A DNA stretch of 64,000 nucleotides from positions 649,702 through 713,701 of the forward strand of contig NZ_HG964938.1 of NCBI RefSeq assembly GCF_000613245.1. Direction: 5' to 3'. Shown one piece after another: positions 47,231 through 55,041 of this stretch. How positions within the stretch are numbered: position 1 is the stretch's first letter; each line of letters begins with the position of its first letter. The notes under the pieces are model-generated. The model was not told the DNA's origin, made no database searches, and was given only the letters and a program-made list of their open reading frames with translations. The DNA comes from Mycobacterium asiaticum DSM 44297 (GTDB lineage: Bacteria; Actinomycetota; Actinomycetes; Mycobacteriales; Mycobacteriaceae). Position numbers and translations under genes: made by a program.

Positions 47231-47761
47231 TCAGTCTGCCATCAGGGTGACCCTATTGTTGCGATTCTCTCGGGCTTCGACCCGCGACACCCAGACTCGG
47301 CCCCCGCTGGCCTTCGCGACGATGCGCTCCACGGTGTCGAACACCCAGGCGGCTGAGGCTTCCATGCCGGGGCAGTGCATGACCCGAAGATCGATCGCCC
47401 CCTGGGCGGCCAGCAGCTCGAACAGGTCGCGCTGCGGGTCCTCGGCCGCGATCAGCGTGGTGTGGTCGAACTGGCGGCGCAGCGCGTTGCGTACCTGCTC
47501 GAGGCAATCGGCGTCGACGACCATTCCGGTATCGGGATCGAGTTCCGCGCAGGCGAATTCGATCTCGAACCGCTGCTCGTAACCGTGCAGGAAGAAGTTC
47601 TTGCCGGCGCCGGTCCACGAGCGATGGCAGCAGGCGAGATCGCTGAACCGCTTGCGCAGGTGAAACTTCGCCGTCCGGCCCGGCGGGGCATCGTCGCGAT
47701 GCAGGGTGGCGCTTTGGACGGTATCGGGAAACTCAAAGGCAAGGGTGGTCATGAGGGTCAC
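47231..47761 (-). CDS. Tunnel-fold protein of the 6-pyruvoyl-tetrahydropterin synthase/QueD family, catalytic residues altered
   Basis: 176 residues from a GTG that overlaps the upstream stop (GTGA); ATG 47752 is the alternative. By-eye alignment to QueD/PTPS: the first zinc His is kept (H46 in CCHRS) and the second is kept (H59 in FLHGY). The third is Tyr (Y61), and the active-site Cys position is Asn (N55). FELDPDTGMVVDAD and FDHTTL match the D..TG..ID and LDH motifs. The fold assignment is fairly secure, but normal pterin chemistry looks unlikely. The gene is coupled to the FolE-like gene before it. Confidence 0.72.
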   Translation of the reverse strand: MTLMTTLAFEFPDTVQSATLHRDDAPPGRTAKFHLRKRFSDLACCHRSWTGAGKNFFLHGYEQRFEIEFACAELDPDTGMVVDADCLEQVRNALRRQFDHTTLIAAEDPQRDLFELLAAQGAIDLRVMHCPGMEASAAWVFDTVERIVAKASGGRVWVSRVEARENRNNRVTLMAD

Positions 47762-48183
47762 TCGTCTTTCGATTCGGTTGTTTTTCGGGTCAGGGTCAGG
47801 AATTCACGCTGTTGGTGGGCGCTGTCGCGCATCGAGCCGTAGAAGGCCATGGTGGTCGTGGGCCCGGCCAGAGCGGCGCCGTCGCGCACCGGTGTGCAGG
47901 CGTAGCCGCCTTCGAGCAGTACGCCCAGCCCGGGTGCGCCGAGTTGGTGATCGAGCCACAGCCCGATCCGGGTCGTCATCTTCTGCTGCACCCGAATTCC
48001 GCCCGAGCAGGCCTCCACTATCTGAGCGAATTCGTCGTAGCGCAATCGCTTTTCGCCGGGCACATAACCGATGTGCACGACACCGTAGAACGGCAGCAGG
48101 TGCTGCTCGCAGAGCCCGTGGAATGGGATCGGACGCACCAACACAATTTCGGAGTGGCGTACGAGTGTTGCTTGCACCGGCAT
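47758..48183 (-). CDS. Short GTP cyclohydrolase I (FolE)-like protein with altered catalytic histidines
   Basis: 141 residues from ATG 48183, about 60-80 fewer than FolE, lacking the N-terminal helical part. Zinc ligands align: C25 and H28 in LCEQHLLPF, C96 in GYACTPVRDGA. The motif is CEQH instead of CEHH, so the catalytic His112 (E. coli numbering) is Gln27. The His179 position is Tyr94. The end REFLTL matches the FolE C-terminus. A zinc-binding tunnel-fold protein without the GTP ring-opening histidines is the best description. A frame upstream to 48237 is rejected because it lies in the repeat array. Confidence 0.75.
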   Translation of the reverse strand: MPVQATLVRHSEIVLVRPIPFHGLCEQHLLPFYGVVHIGYVPGEKRLRYDEFAQIVEACSGGIRVQQKMTTRIGLWLDHQLGAPGLGVLLEGGYACTPVRDGAALAGPTTTMAFYGSMRDSAHQQREFLTLTRKTTESKDE

Positions 48184-48205
48184 AGCGTCCCGGCGGGTCC
48201 TTGAC

Positions 48206-48238
48206 GGATTCTTGAAGGATTCTTGGAGGATTCTCAAC
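48206..48238 (-). promoter_or_regulatory. Array of 11-bp direct repeats upstream of the FolE-like operon
   Basis: On the plus strand GGATTCTTGAA, GGATTCTTGGA and GGATTCTCAAC follow each other exactly every 11 bp. A weaker fourth unit (CAAGGACCC on the minus strand) lies next to them. Helical-turn phasing suggests cooperative binding by a regulator. The array lies 23 bp before the FolE-like ATG and about 70 bp before the divergent protease gene, so it could control either. Confidence 0.6.
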
Positions 48239-48308
48239 GCCGCCGCGACAAGAAATCGCCGAGCTTTCGTAGAGCTTTCCCAGAGGCTGGCGCCCGAGCC
48301 TGCTAAGC

Positions 48309-48953
48309 ATGAGGACTTGGTGGAAAGTGGCGGCGACCGTCATTGTCGCGGCCGGCATCGCCGCCGCGGCTGCGGGATCGGTGGCCCTGTGCCAAGCCGC
48401 GAACGCCACCGGTATGTACGGCGACCCGGCGGCCGCGGCGCCGTACTGGCGGTTGCAATCGTTTGACGACTGCGCGTTGATGGCGGCCGCAGACGTGATT
48501 GGCCAGCTCACCGGCCTGGAGCCGGCCGAGCAGGACGTGATCGCCGTGGCGCAACGGCTGCCCAGCCAGGTACGTCCCGGGCCGCTCTATGCCGCAGGGT
48601 ATGGCACCGAACCCGCCGACATCCCGCTGCTGTTGGCTCAGTACGGCATCCACGGCGGCCTCGACTCCGGCAGGGAAGCATTGGAGCGGTACCTGGCCGA
48701 GGGGCACAAAGTGATCGCCGGGGTGAACGCGGAGCTGCTGTGGGGCCTGCCGGTGCAGAACCGGGACGAGAGCGGCAACCCGACCGGCGACCACGCGGTG
48801 GTGGTCACCGGCGTCGACCTGGCCCACGGCACGGTGCACCTCAACGACAGCGGCAACCCCCGCGGCCGGGACGAGACGGTGCCGATCGACGTCTTTCGCG
48901 CCGCCTGGGCCACCGGCGGGGACCAGATGGTGGTGACGGCCGAGACCCGTTAA
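48309..48953 (+). CDS. Secreted C39-like cysteine peptidase
   Basis: 214 residues. The N-terminal hydrophobic segment (about 5-27) is a signal or anchor. Papain-fold C39-type residues are visible: C55 in FDDCALMAAADV, H162 in GDHAVVVTGVD and N179-D180 in HLNDSGNPRG. Members of this family are secreted or form the peptidase part of bacteriocin exporters; no transporter is present here. The gene is divergent from the FolE-like operon and converges on the methyltransferase with overlapping stops. Confidence 0.75.
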   Translation: MRTWWKVAATVIVAAGIAAAAAGSVALCQAANATGMYGDPAAAAPYWRLQSFDDCALMAAADVIGQLTGLEPAEQDVIAVAQRLPSQVRPGPLYAAGYGTEPADIPLLLAQYGIHGGLDSGREALERYLAEGHKVIAGVNAELLWGLPVQNRDESGNPTGDHAVVVTGVDLAHGTVHLNDSGNPRGRDETVPIDVFRAAWATGGDQMVVTAETR

Positions 48954-49783
48954 CCGAACTCGAGCAGGGTGTAGGCGCCGCGGAACGGCTTGACCGGGGG
49001 GAACTGCCAGAGCGCCGGATAGGCCGTACCGAAGAACCAGCCCCGGCCCTTGGGCATGGGCACATCGTGCACCGCACGGATCCCGGGCACCGTGTCGGCC
49101 AGCTGAGCCAGTCGACGAGGGGACAGGCTGAACGGCATCGGCGGCACCCGGTAGTGCTTGGACGAACGCATCCCGTTGGGCGCCACCTTCTTGACGATGG
49201 TCGGCGGCACGTCGAAGAACAGCTCGCCCCCCGGGAAACGTTCGGCGCACTTGCTGATCAGTCCCAGCGCCTCGTGCGGTTGCAGGTACATCAGCAGACC
49301 CTCGGCGGTGAGGAAGACCCCGTCGCGGGTGTCGATCTCGTCCATCCAGCCGTAGTCCAGCGCGGACTGCGCAAGCTCGGTGATCCGCGGCGAGCGCGGC
49401 AGCAGCCGGCGCCGCAGCTCGATGATCGGGGCCAGATCGATTGACACCCAACTGAATTGGGGATCGGGCAGCGCGCTGCTCAACCGCCAGAAGCTGGTCT
49501 GGAACCCTTCGGCCAGCGCGACCACGGTGGCGCGGGGGTGCTTGGCCAGATAGGCGAGCGCGCACCGGTCCACCGCCAGTGAGCGCAACGCCATCTCCTG
49601 GCCTTTGCGGCGACCGAACTTGTCGAAGTCGAAATCGATGGACTCCACCAGCCGCACGGCCATCGGGTCGTCGATGATCGCGTCCGGGCGGCCGGCCTGG
49701 TATGCCCGGCCGCGCAAGGTGAACAGTGCTGTTTCCGACACGCCGCTCAGCAGCCTGGCGTCGACCCGGCCGGGCTGACTCAT
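48950..49783 (-). CDS. SAM-dependent methyltransferase of the LCM/TcmP-like family
   Basis: 277 residues from ATG 49783. A leucine-carboxyl-methyltransferase-type fold is suggested by VSETALFTLRGRAYQAGRPDAIIDDPMA (N-terminus), VVALAEGFQTSFWRL (SAM loop), SWVSIDLAPIIELRRRLL and the AEGLLMYL motif. It differs from the Rv3787c-type family (no GLDTRAYR). The substrate is unknown. It begins 7 bp after the ABC permease stop, so it may belong to the galactan exporter operon. Confidence 0.8.
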   Translation of the reverse strand: MSQPGRVDARLLSGVSETALFTLRGRAYQAGRPDAIIDDPMAVRLVESIDFDFDKFGRRKGQEMALRSLAVDRCALAYLAKHPRATVVALAEGFQTSFWRLSSALPDPQFSWVSIDLAPIIELRRRLLPRSPRITELAQSALDYGWMDEIDTRDGVFLTAEGLLMYLQPHEALGLISKCAERFPGGELFFDVPPTIVKKVAPNGMRSSKHYRVPPMPFSLSPRRLAQLADTVPGIRAVHDVPMPKGRGWFFGTAYPALWQFPPVKPFRGAYTLLEFG

Positions 49784-49790
49784 AAAGTCC

Positions 49791-50621
49791 CTATACCCAG
49801 TACGGCACGCGGGCGCGGTACTGGCGCATTGCGATGGCGGCCAGCACCCATCCGACAACCGTCAGCCCCAACACCACCGCCCAGTGCCGTAGTTCCTGAT
49901 GGGCACCCAAAAGCGGCGCCCGCACAATATCCAGGTAGTGCAGTAGCGGATTGAGCTCGACGATCTTCGACCAGCGCCCCGCACCCTGCTGCCGCAGCGT
50001 GTCGTCGTTCCAGATGATCGGCGTCATGAAGAACAGCAGCTGCACCAGCGAGTTGAGCAGCGGACCGATGTCGCGGTAGCGGGTGGCCAGAATGCCGAAG
50101 CACAGCGACACCCAGACGGCGTTGAGCATGATCAGTGCCAGCGCCGGCAGCACGGACAAGTCCGCCCAGGACCACGGCTTGGGGAAGATCAGGGCAACGA
50201 CGACGTAGATGACGATATTGTGGGCGAACAGGATCATCTGCCGCCACACCAGCCGGTAGACATGCACGCTCAGGGGCGTCGGCAACTGCTTGATCAGACC
50301 TTCATTCGCGACGAAGACGTCGGCGCCCTCCAGGATGGCGGCGTTGATCAGGTTCCAGATGATCAACCCCAGCGTCACGTAGGGCAGGTGCACGGCCAGG
50401 TCCAGATGAAAGAGCTTGGAGTACAACCCGCCCATCGCCACCGCGGTGGTGCCCGTCGCGATCGTGATCCAGAACGGCCCCAACACCGAGCGGCGGTAGC
50501 GCTGCTTGATGTCCTGCCAGCCCAGGTGGAGCCACAGTTCGCGCCGCCGGAACCCGTCGACCAGGTCGCCGCGGGCGCGGGCGAACGTCTTGGACTGCGC
50601 CGCCGCATCGATGAATGTCAT
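49791..50621 (-). CDS. Galactan ABC exporter, membrane subunit (Rv3783-like, Wzm type)
   Basis: 276 residues with six predicted helices and the ABC-2 signature (RELWLHLGWQDIKQRYRRSVLGPFWI, FGILATRYRDIGPLLNSLVQLLFFMTPIIW). With the ATPase encoded two genes upstream it forms the Wzm-Wzt-type transporter reported to export the lipid-linked galactan precursor. The ATG overlaps the glfT1 stop (ATGA). Length is close to the 280 of Rv3783. It is often labelled rfbD. Confidence 0.92.
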   Translation of the reverse strand: MTFIDAAAQSKTFARARGDLVDGFRRRELWLHLGWQDIKQRYRRSVLGPFWITIATGTTAVAMGGLYSKLFHLDLAVHLPYVTLGLIIWNLINAAILEGADVFVANEGLIKQLPTPLSVHVYRLVWRQMILFAHNIVIYVVVALIFPKPWSWADLSVLPALALIMLNAVWVSLCFGILATRYRDIGPLLNSLVQLLFFMTPIIWNDDTLRQQGAGRWSKIVELNPLLHYLDIVRAPLLGAHQELRHWAVVLGLTVVGWVLAAIAMRQYRARVPYWV

Positions 50622-51532
50622 GTCGCACCTCCAGGCCGTCCGAATTGCTCCCGGCGTCCCAGCCGGCGTAACCGGAACCATTCCAGCAGACCCTTGGGGT
50701 CGCGGCGGGTCACCAGGAAGAACCAGCCGAACCGCACCCATTCTTGAAACAGCAGCTTGCGCAGGCCGGGCTGGGACAGCACGTAACCGCGGTTGCGATA
50801 GGTGAAGAAGCGTTTGGTCGGGTTGTCCGGGTACTGCGTGTGCATACGGCCGCCCAGGATCGGCTTGAACTCGTCGGAGCCGCACGGGTGCAGGTAGACC
50901 GCGTCCAGGCAGGTGCCGAACGGCAGGCCGGAACGGACCAGTCGGCGGTGCATCTCCACCTCGTCGCCGCGGATGAACAGCCGCAGGTCCGGGACCCCGA
51001 TCGCCTCCAGCGTGGACGCCTTGAACAGGGCGCCGTTGAACAGCGATGCGATGCCGGGTAATAGGTCCTGTCCTGGTTCGGTGGGTAATTCGCTGACCCG
51101 CCTGCGCCACACCAGGCCGCGGCGCAGCGGAAACGCTAGCGACTCCGGGTCGTCGATATCGCAGACCATCGGGGACACCTCGGCCAGGCCGTGTTTGGCC
51201 GCGCAATCCAGCAGCGTCTGCAGCACCTCGGTGCCGTGCGCATGACCGTCGTCGTCGGCGAGCCAGATCCAGTCGGCACCATGGGCCAACGCCAGCAGCA
51301 TGCCGAGCGCGAACCCGCCCGCGCCGCCGAGGTTGCGGCGCGAGTTGAGGTAGATGGACGGAATCTCCTGTCCGGCCACGAGGTAGTGCACCCGGCTGTC
51401 GCCGGAGTCGTCGTTGTCGATGACGATCAGCTTGTCCGGCACGCGGGTCTGGGTGGACAGGATGTCAAGCGAGCGGGCGAGTTCCTCGGGGCGCCGGTGG
51501 GTGACGACGACGGCGAAAACGGATTCACTCAC
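50618..51532 (-). CDS. glfT1: Galactofuranosyltransferase GlfT1
   Basis: 304 residues from GTG 51532, the same length as Rv3782. It adds the first two Galf residues to decaprenyl-PP-GlcNAc-Rha. GT2 motifs: VFAVVVTHRRPEELARSL at the start, NLGGAGGFALGM, WIWLADDDGHAHG (metal-binding DDD) and FIRGDEVEMHRR. It sits between the two ABC transporter genes with overlaps of 8 bp upstream and 4 bp downstream, consistent with coupled initiation and export of galactan. Confidence 0.95.
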   Translation of the reverse strand: MSESVFAVVVTHRRPEELARSLDILSTQTRVPDKLIVIDNDDSGDSRVHYLVAGQEIPSIYLNSRRNLGGAGGFALGMLLALAHGADWIWLADDDGHAHGTEVLQTLLDCAAKHGLAEVSPMVCDIDDPESLAFPLRRGLVWRRRVSELPTEPGQDLLPGIASLFNGALFKASTLEAIGVPDLRLFIRGDEVEMHRRLVRSGLPFGTCLDAVYLHPCGSDEFKPILGGRMHTQYPDNPTKRFFTYRNRGYVLSQPGLRKLLFQEWVRFGWFFLVTRRDPKGLLEWFRLRRLGRREQFGRPGGAT

Positions 51533-52322
51533 GCGCGGTCTCGGCGAGAACTTCGCGCACGTGCCGGGCCGCGTCGTCGCCCTCGTAGGCGCGCACCACG
51601 TCTTCGATACCACCGCTCTGCTTGATGACGCCGTGGTCGATCCACATGGCGGTCTTGCACAGCCGGGCCAGGAATTCGTTGGAATGGCTGGCGAACACCA
51701 GGATCCCGGAGCGCTCCACCAGGCTCTGCAGTCGCGACTGGGCCTTCTTCAAGAACTCCGCGTCGACGGCACCGATGCCTTCGTCGAGCAGCAGGATTTC
51801 CGGATCGATGCTGGTGACCACACCCATCGCCAGCCGCACCCGCATGCCGGTGGAGTAGGTGCGCAGCGGCATGGACAGGTAATCGCCCAGCTCGGTGAAC
51901 TCGGCGATCTCGTCCACCTTGGCCAGCATCTGTTTGCGGGTCTGCCCGAGGAACAGGCCCCGGATGATGATGTTCTCGTAGCCGGAGATCTCCGGGTCCA
52001 TGCCGATGCCCAAATCGAACACGGGCGCCACCCGGCCGGTGACCTTCGCCCACCCACGCGTGGGTTCGTAGATGCCCGAGAGCAGCCGCAGCAGGGTGGA
52101 TTTTCCGGCGCCGTTGTGCCCGACCAGCCCCACGCGGTCACCGAGTTCCAGCGACATGGTGATGTCCCGCAACGCCTCGATGACCACCACGTTGGAACTG
52201 TTGCGGCCGATCGCGCCGCCGGCCTTACCCAGGAACGCCTTCTTCAGCGACCGCGACTTGGCGTCGAAGATCGGGAACTCGACCCACGCGTCACGGGTCT
52301 CGATGTGCGGACCGCTCGGCAC
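51525..52322 (-). CDS. Galactan ABC exporter, ATP-binding subunit (Rv3781-like, Wzt type)
   Basis: 265 residues, GTG start. Walker A GHNGAGKST, signature STGMRVRLA, Walker B ILLLDEGIGAVD and switch His FASHS are all present. The N-terminal FDAKSRSLKKAFLG stretch is typical of Wzt-type polysaccharide exporters, and no C-terminal carbohydrate-binding domain is present. It lies 3 bp after bpa. It is often labelled rfbE. Confidence 0.93.
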   Translation of the reverse strand: MPSGPHIETRDAWVEFPIFDAKSRSLKKAFLGKAGGAIGRNSSNVVVIEALRDITMSLELGDRVGLVGHNGAGKSTLLRLLSGIYEPTRGWAKVTGRVAPVFDLGIGMDPEISGYENIIIRGLFLGQTRKQMLAKVDEIAEFTELGDYLSMPLRTYSTGMRVRLAMGVVTSIDPEILLLDEGIGAVDAEFLKKAQSRLQSLVERSGILVFASHSNEFLARLCKTAMWIDHGVIKQSGGIEDVVRAYEGDDAARHVREVLAETARE

Positions 52323-52325
52323 GGC

Positions 52326-52868
52326 TCAGAGGTACTGTCCGGTGCCGGGTCCGTGGTGGCCCGGCCGACTCACCCCCGGCGGCAGCGCACCCTGACGCAT
52401 CTGCTCGAGTTGCGCGCGGGCAGCCATCTGCTGGGCGAACAACGCGGTCTGGATGCCGTGGAAGAGCCCCTCCAGCCAGCCGACCAGCTGGGCCTGGGCG
52501 ATCCGCAACTCGGCGTCCGACGGCGGCGTCTCCTCGTTGAACGGCAGGGTGAGCCGTTCGAGCTCCTCACGCAGTTCCGGTGCCAGACCGTCCTCCAGCT
52601 CGCGGATGCTGGTGGCGTGGATGTCACGCAACCGGCTGCGACTGGCGTCGTCCAGCGGTGCCGCGCGCACCTCCTCGAGCAGCTGCTTGATCATGGTGCC
52701 AATGCGCATCACCTTGGCGGGCTGCTCGACCAGGTCGGTCAGGGAGCGGTCGTCGGAGTCCTCGTCGTCATCGGTTTGGCGAAGCGCCATCAGACGCGGG
52801 TCGACGCCGCCGATGACCTCGATGCCGTCATCGTTCGGGTCGTCGTTGCCCGTACCCAACTCAATCAC
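52326..52868 (-). CDS. bpa: Bacterial proteasome activator Bpa (PafE)
   Basis: 180 residues, GTG start. The four-helix core (DLVEQPAKVMRIGTMIKQLLEEVRAAPLD, HATSIRELEDGLAPELREELERL, AQLVGWLEGLFHGIQTALFAQQM) matches Rv3780. The C-terminus GQYL is the gate-opening motif that docks into the 20S proteasome. Bpa rings deliver unfolded or regulator proteins such as HspR for ATP- and Pup-independent degradation. It has no evident functional link to its galactan neighbours. Acidic linker residues (DDDEDSDD) are near residue 35. Confidence 0.95.
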   Translation of the reverse strand: MIELGTGNDDPNDDGIEVIGGVDPRLMALRQTDDDEDSDDRSLTDLVEQPAKVMRIGTMIKQLLEEVRAAPLDDASRSRLRDIHATSIRELEDGLAPELREELERLTLPFNEETPPSDAELRIAQAQLVGWLEGLFHGIQTALFAQQMAARAQLEQMRQGALPPGVSRPGHHGPGTGQYL

Positions 52869-52881
52869 CGTCCTTGTGCTG

Positions 52882-54903
52882 CTAGGGATGTACCGGCGTA
52901 TCGCCGTGCCATTCGTAAATCTGGGCGCCGCCGTTGTCGTAGATCATCGTCCAGTACGGCGACTTGTCCAGTGAGACTAGTCCGTCGGGAATCTTGAACC
53001 CCCGGACAGTCGGGCCGCTGGCCAACACGTAGCGGATGTTCAGGGCTTTGATCGCCTCCGGGACCCGCTTGTCGGTGTCGCCCTTCCTGGCGTAGGCCCA
53101 GAAGATGAAGCGGTGATAGCCCGGACCCATTTGCACGGGGTAGTCGTAATGTGTCCACAGCGGGTGCAGGCCCGCCACGGCGTACATCCAGTTGGTGCCG
53201 TCGACGTTGGAGTTGCCGATCAGGGTGTCACGCGCGCCGGGCAGCTTGGCGAGGTAGGCCATGGCGTCGAGGTCACGTTGGTCGACCATGATCGAGTCGT
53301 ACTTGTCGCCGAACAGAAACCGGTGCCGGGGGAAGTAGAGCACCGCAAGCCCAACGCTGACACCCACCAGCAGCACCGCGGTGGCCGTGGCCCAGAAACG
53401 GTTTGGCAGCGGTTTGTGCCCCTGGGTGAACTTCTTGGCCAGGGCAATCGCCCCCGCTACCAGCCAGACCAGCGCGACGGCGGCCATCAGGTTGAACAAC
53501 GGGGTCGTGGCCGCGGCGATGCGGCGCGGATCTTTGTAGAAGAACTCGCCGACGGCTCCTGCCAGCCGGCCGAGCGGACCCCACAGCGGAGTGCCCGCGT
53601 CGACGTTGATCACGATGAACAGCAGCCAGACCATCAGCGGCCATCGCACCTTCAGCAGCGCCAGTGGCCAGGCAAGCTTCAGTACCGTGCGGTTCCAGGT
53701 AATCCCGTCCAACAGCAATATGAAGCCGCCGACGGCACACAGAAAACTCAGCGCGACCTGGTACGGGAAGTCGTTGAGATGCCGTGAGTGCATGAATACG
53801 GCATCGAACAGGCCGTGTCGCATGCTCAGGTACGTCAGAAAGGAGTGGCCGGCGATGATGTCTTCCTGCTTGGTGACGCTCAGAAATTGCGGCAGCAGGA
53901 TCAGCCCGGCCGTCACCCCGACGCCGGCCAACACCGCCAGGTCGCGGATGCGGCCTCGCACCGGGCGCCACAGCGCCTCGAAGAGCCACCAGCCGCCCAG
54001 TAGCAAGAGGGTGATGACGCCGCCGGTGATGTGCACCGAGAAGACCCCGACCAGGGCGAGCACCGCCACGGGGATACGGTCCCGGTGCCCCAACGTCGAG
54101 GCGATCAGCGCCATGGTCGGTATGGCGACGCCGTAGGCCGCCAGGTTCGGCATGGCCGCGGTGTCGAACTCGACGTAGGGCACCGCGGTGAACGAGGCGG
54201 AGAGCGCGGCCGCGGTGGCCGCGACGGCCGCGCTGCGCCATTCGGTGGTGTGGCTGCGCGACACCGTCCAGGCAAGTACCGCAGCACTGACCGGGAACAG
54301 CCAGATCGCCGCCGCCACCGAGGTGAGGGTGTAGCCGGTGGTGGCGGCGGCGCCGGTCAGCTGGCACAGGACTGCCGCTAGGGCGTGGAAGACCGACGGG
54401 TAGTACAGCAGCGCATGCGTCTCGACGTTGCGCAACTCGCCCATATGGGTGGGCGACGCCTGGCCGACGTCGAGGATCCAGCGCACGGTGTTGGCGTGCC
54501 ACACCGCATCCCAGGTGCTCGGGATCGATTGCCAATGCGGGATGCCGGTGACCGCCGCCCAGCCGATCAAGACGGCACCCAGCAGCACGCCGGCCGCGAC
54601 CACGATGGCCGGTCCGGGTTTGACCCCGCGCGCCTCCGCGTCCTTGTCCCGGAACCGGGCCAGTAGCAGCGTCAGCGCCGTCGCCAGCGCACACACCACA
54701 GCGAAGGCGGCAAGCGCTGTCCAACCGTTCCAGGGAATGCCGAGTGCGCCGTAGGGGATGATCGCCAGTGCCACAACGCCGTACGTCAGCGGCGGGCCGA
54801 CCGCAATGGCGATCGGCCAGCTCAACTGCGCGATACGTGCGATGGTGGCACCCGGTGCGATCAGCAGAACCAATGCGATCAGCGTTCCGAAGCACAAGCT
54901 CAC
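52882..54903 (-). CDS. Polytopic membrane protein, Rv3779-like (reported polyprenyl-phosphomannose-linked)
   Basis: 673 residues from GTG 54903; a longer frame to 55200 is rejected because it runs into the divergent gene. There are more than ten hydrophobic helices and an extracytoplasmic C-terminal part (GNSNVDGTNWMYAVAGLHPLW). Rv3779 was reported to affect polyprenyl-phosphomannose and mannosylated envelope glycans, although its sequence is not a classical soluble GT2. The gap to bpa is 13 bp, so it heads that operon. It is divergent from the aminotransferase-like gene. Confidence 0.85.
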   Translation of the reverse strand: MSLCFGTLIALVLLIAPGATIARIAQLSWPIAIAVGPPLTYGVVALAIIPYGALGIPWNGWTALAAFAVVCALATALTLLLARFRDKDAEARGVKPGPAIVVAAGVLLGAVLIGWAAVTGIPHWQSIPSTWDAVWHANTVRWILDVGQASPTHMGELRNVETHALLYYPSVFHALAAVLCQLTGAAATTGYTLTSVAAAIWLFPVSAAVLAWTVSRSHTTEWRSAAVAATAAALSASFTAVPYVEFDTAAMPNLAAYGVAIPTMALIASTLGHRDRIPVAVLALVGVFSVHITGGVITLLLLGGWWLFEALWRPVRGRIRDLAVLAGVGVTAGLILLPQFLSVTKQEDIIAGHSFLTYLSMRHGLFDAVFMHSRHLNDFPYQVALSFLCAVGGFILLLDGITWNRTVLKLAWPLALLKVRWPLMVWLLFIVINVDAGTPLWGPLGRLAGAVGEFFYKDPRRIAAATTPLFNLMAAVALVWLVAGAIALAKKFTQGHKPLPNRFWATATAVLLVGVSVGLAVLYFPRHRFLFGDKYDSIMVDQRDLDAMAYLAKLPGARDTLIGNSNVDGTNWMYAVAGLHPLWTHYDYPVQMGPGYHRFIFWAYARKGDTDKRVPEAIKALNIRYVLASGPTVRGFKIPDGLVSLDKSPYWTMIYDNGGAQIYEWHGDTPVHP

Positions 54904-55041
54904 TCGACTAGTATGGCTGGCCGGGTGACCTGACTCGGAGGGCCGTGACGGCTGGCACGTCCATGGCGCACCCGCCACCGGCACCCATCCTCGAAAATGG
55001 CCGTAGCTTTCGAAGCACGCAATAGCTCTAAGGTGGCTGGC

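Noticed and set aside
49791..51206. 471-codon version of the ABC permease
   Set aside because: The extra N-terminal part is the antisense-like Arg/Pro-rich shadow of glfT1. The ATG at 50621 overlaps the glfT1 stop and gives the normal length.
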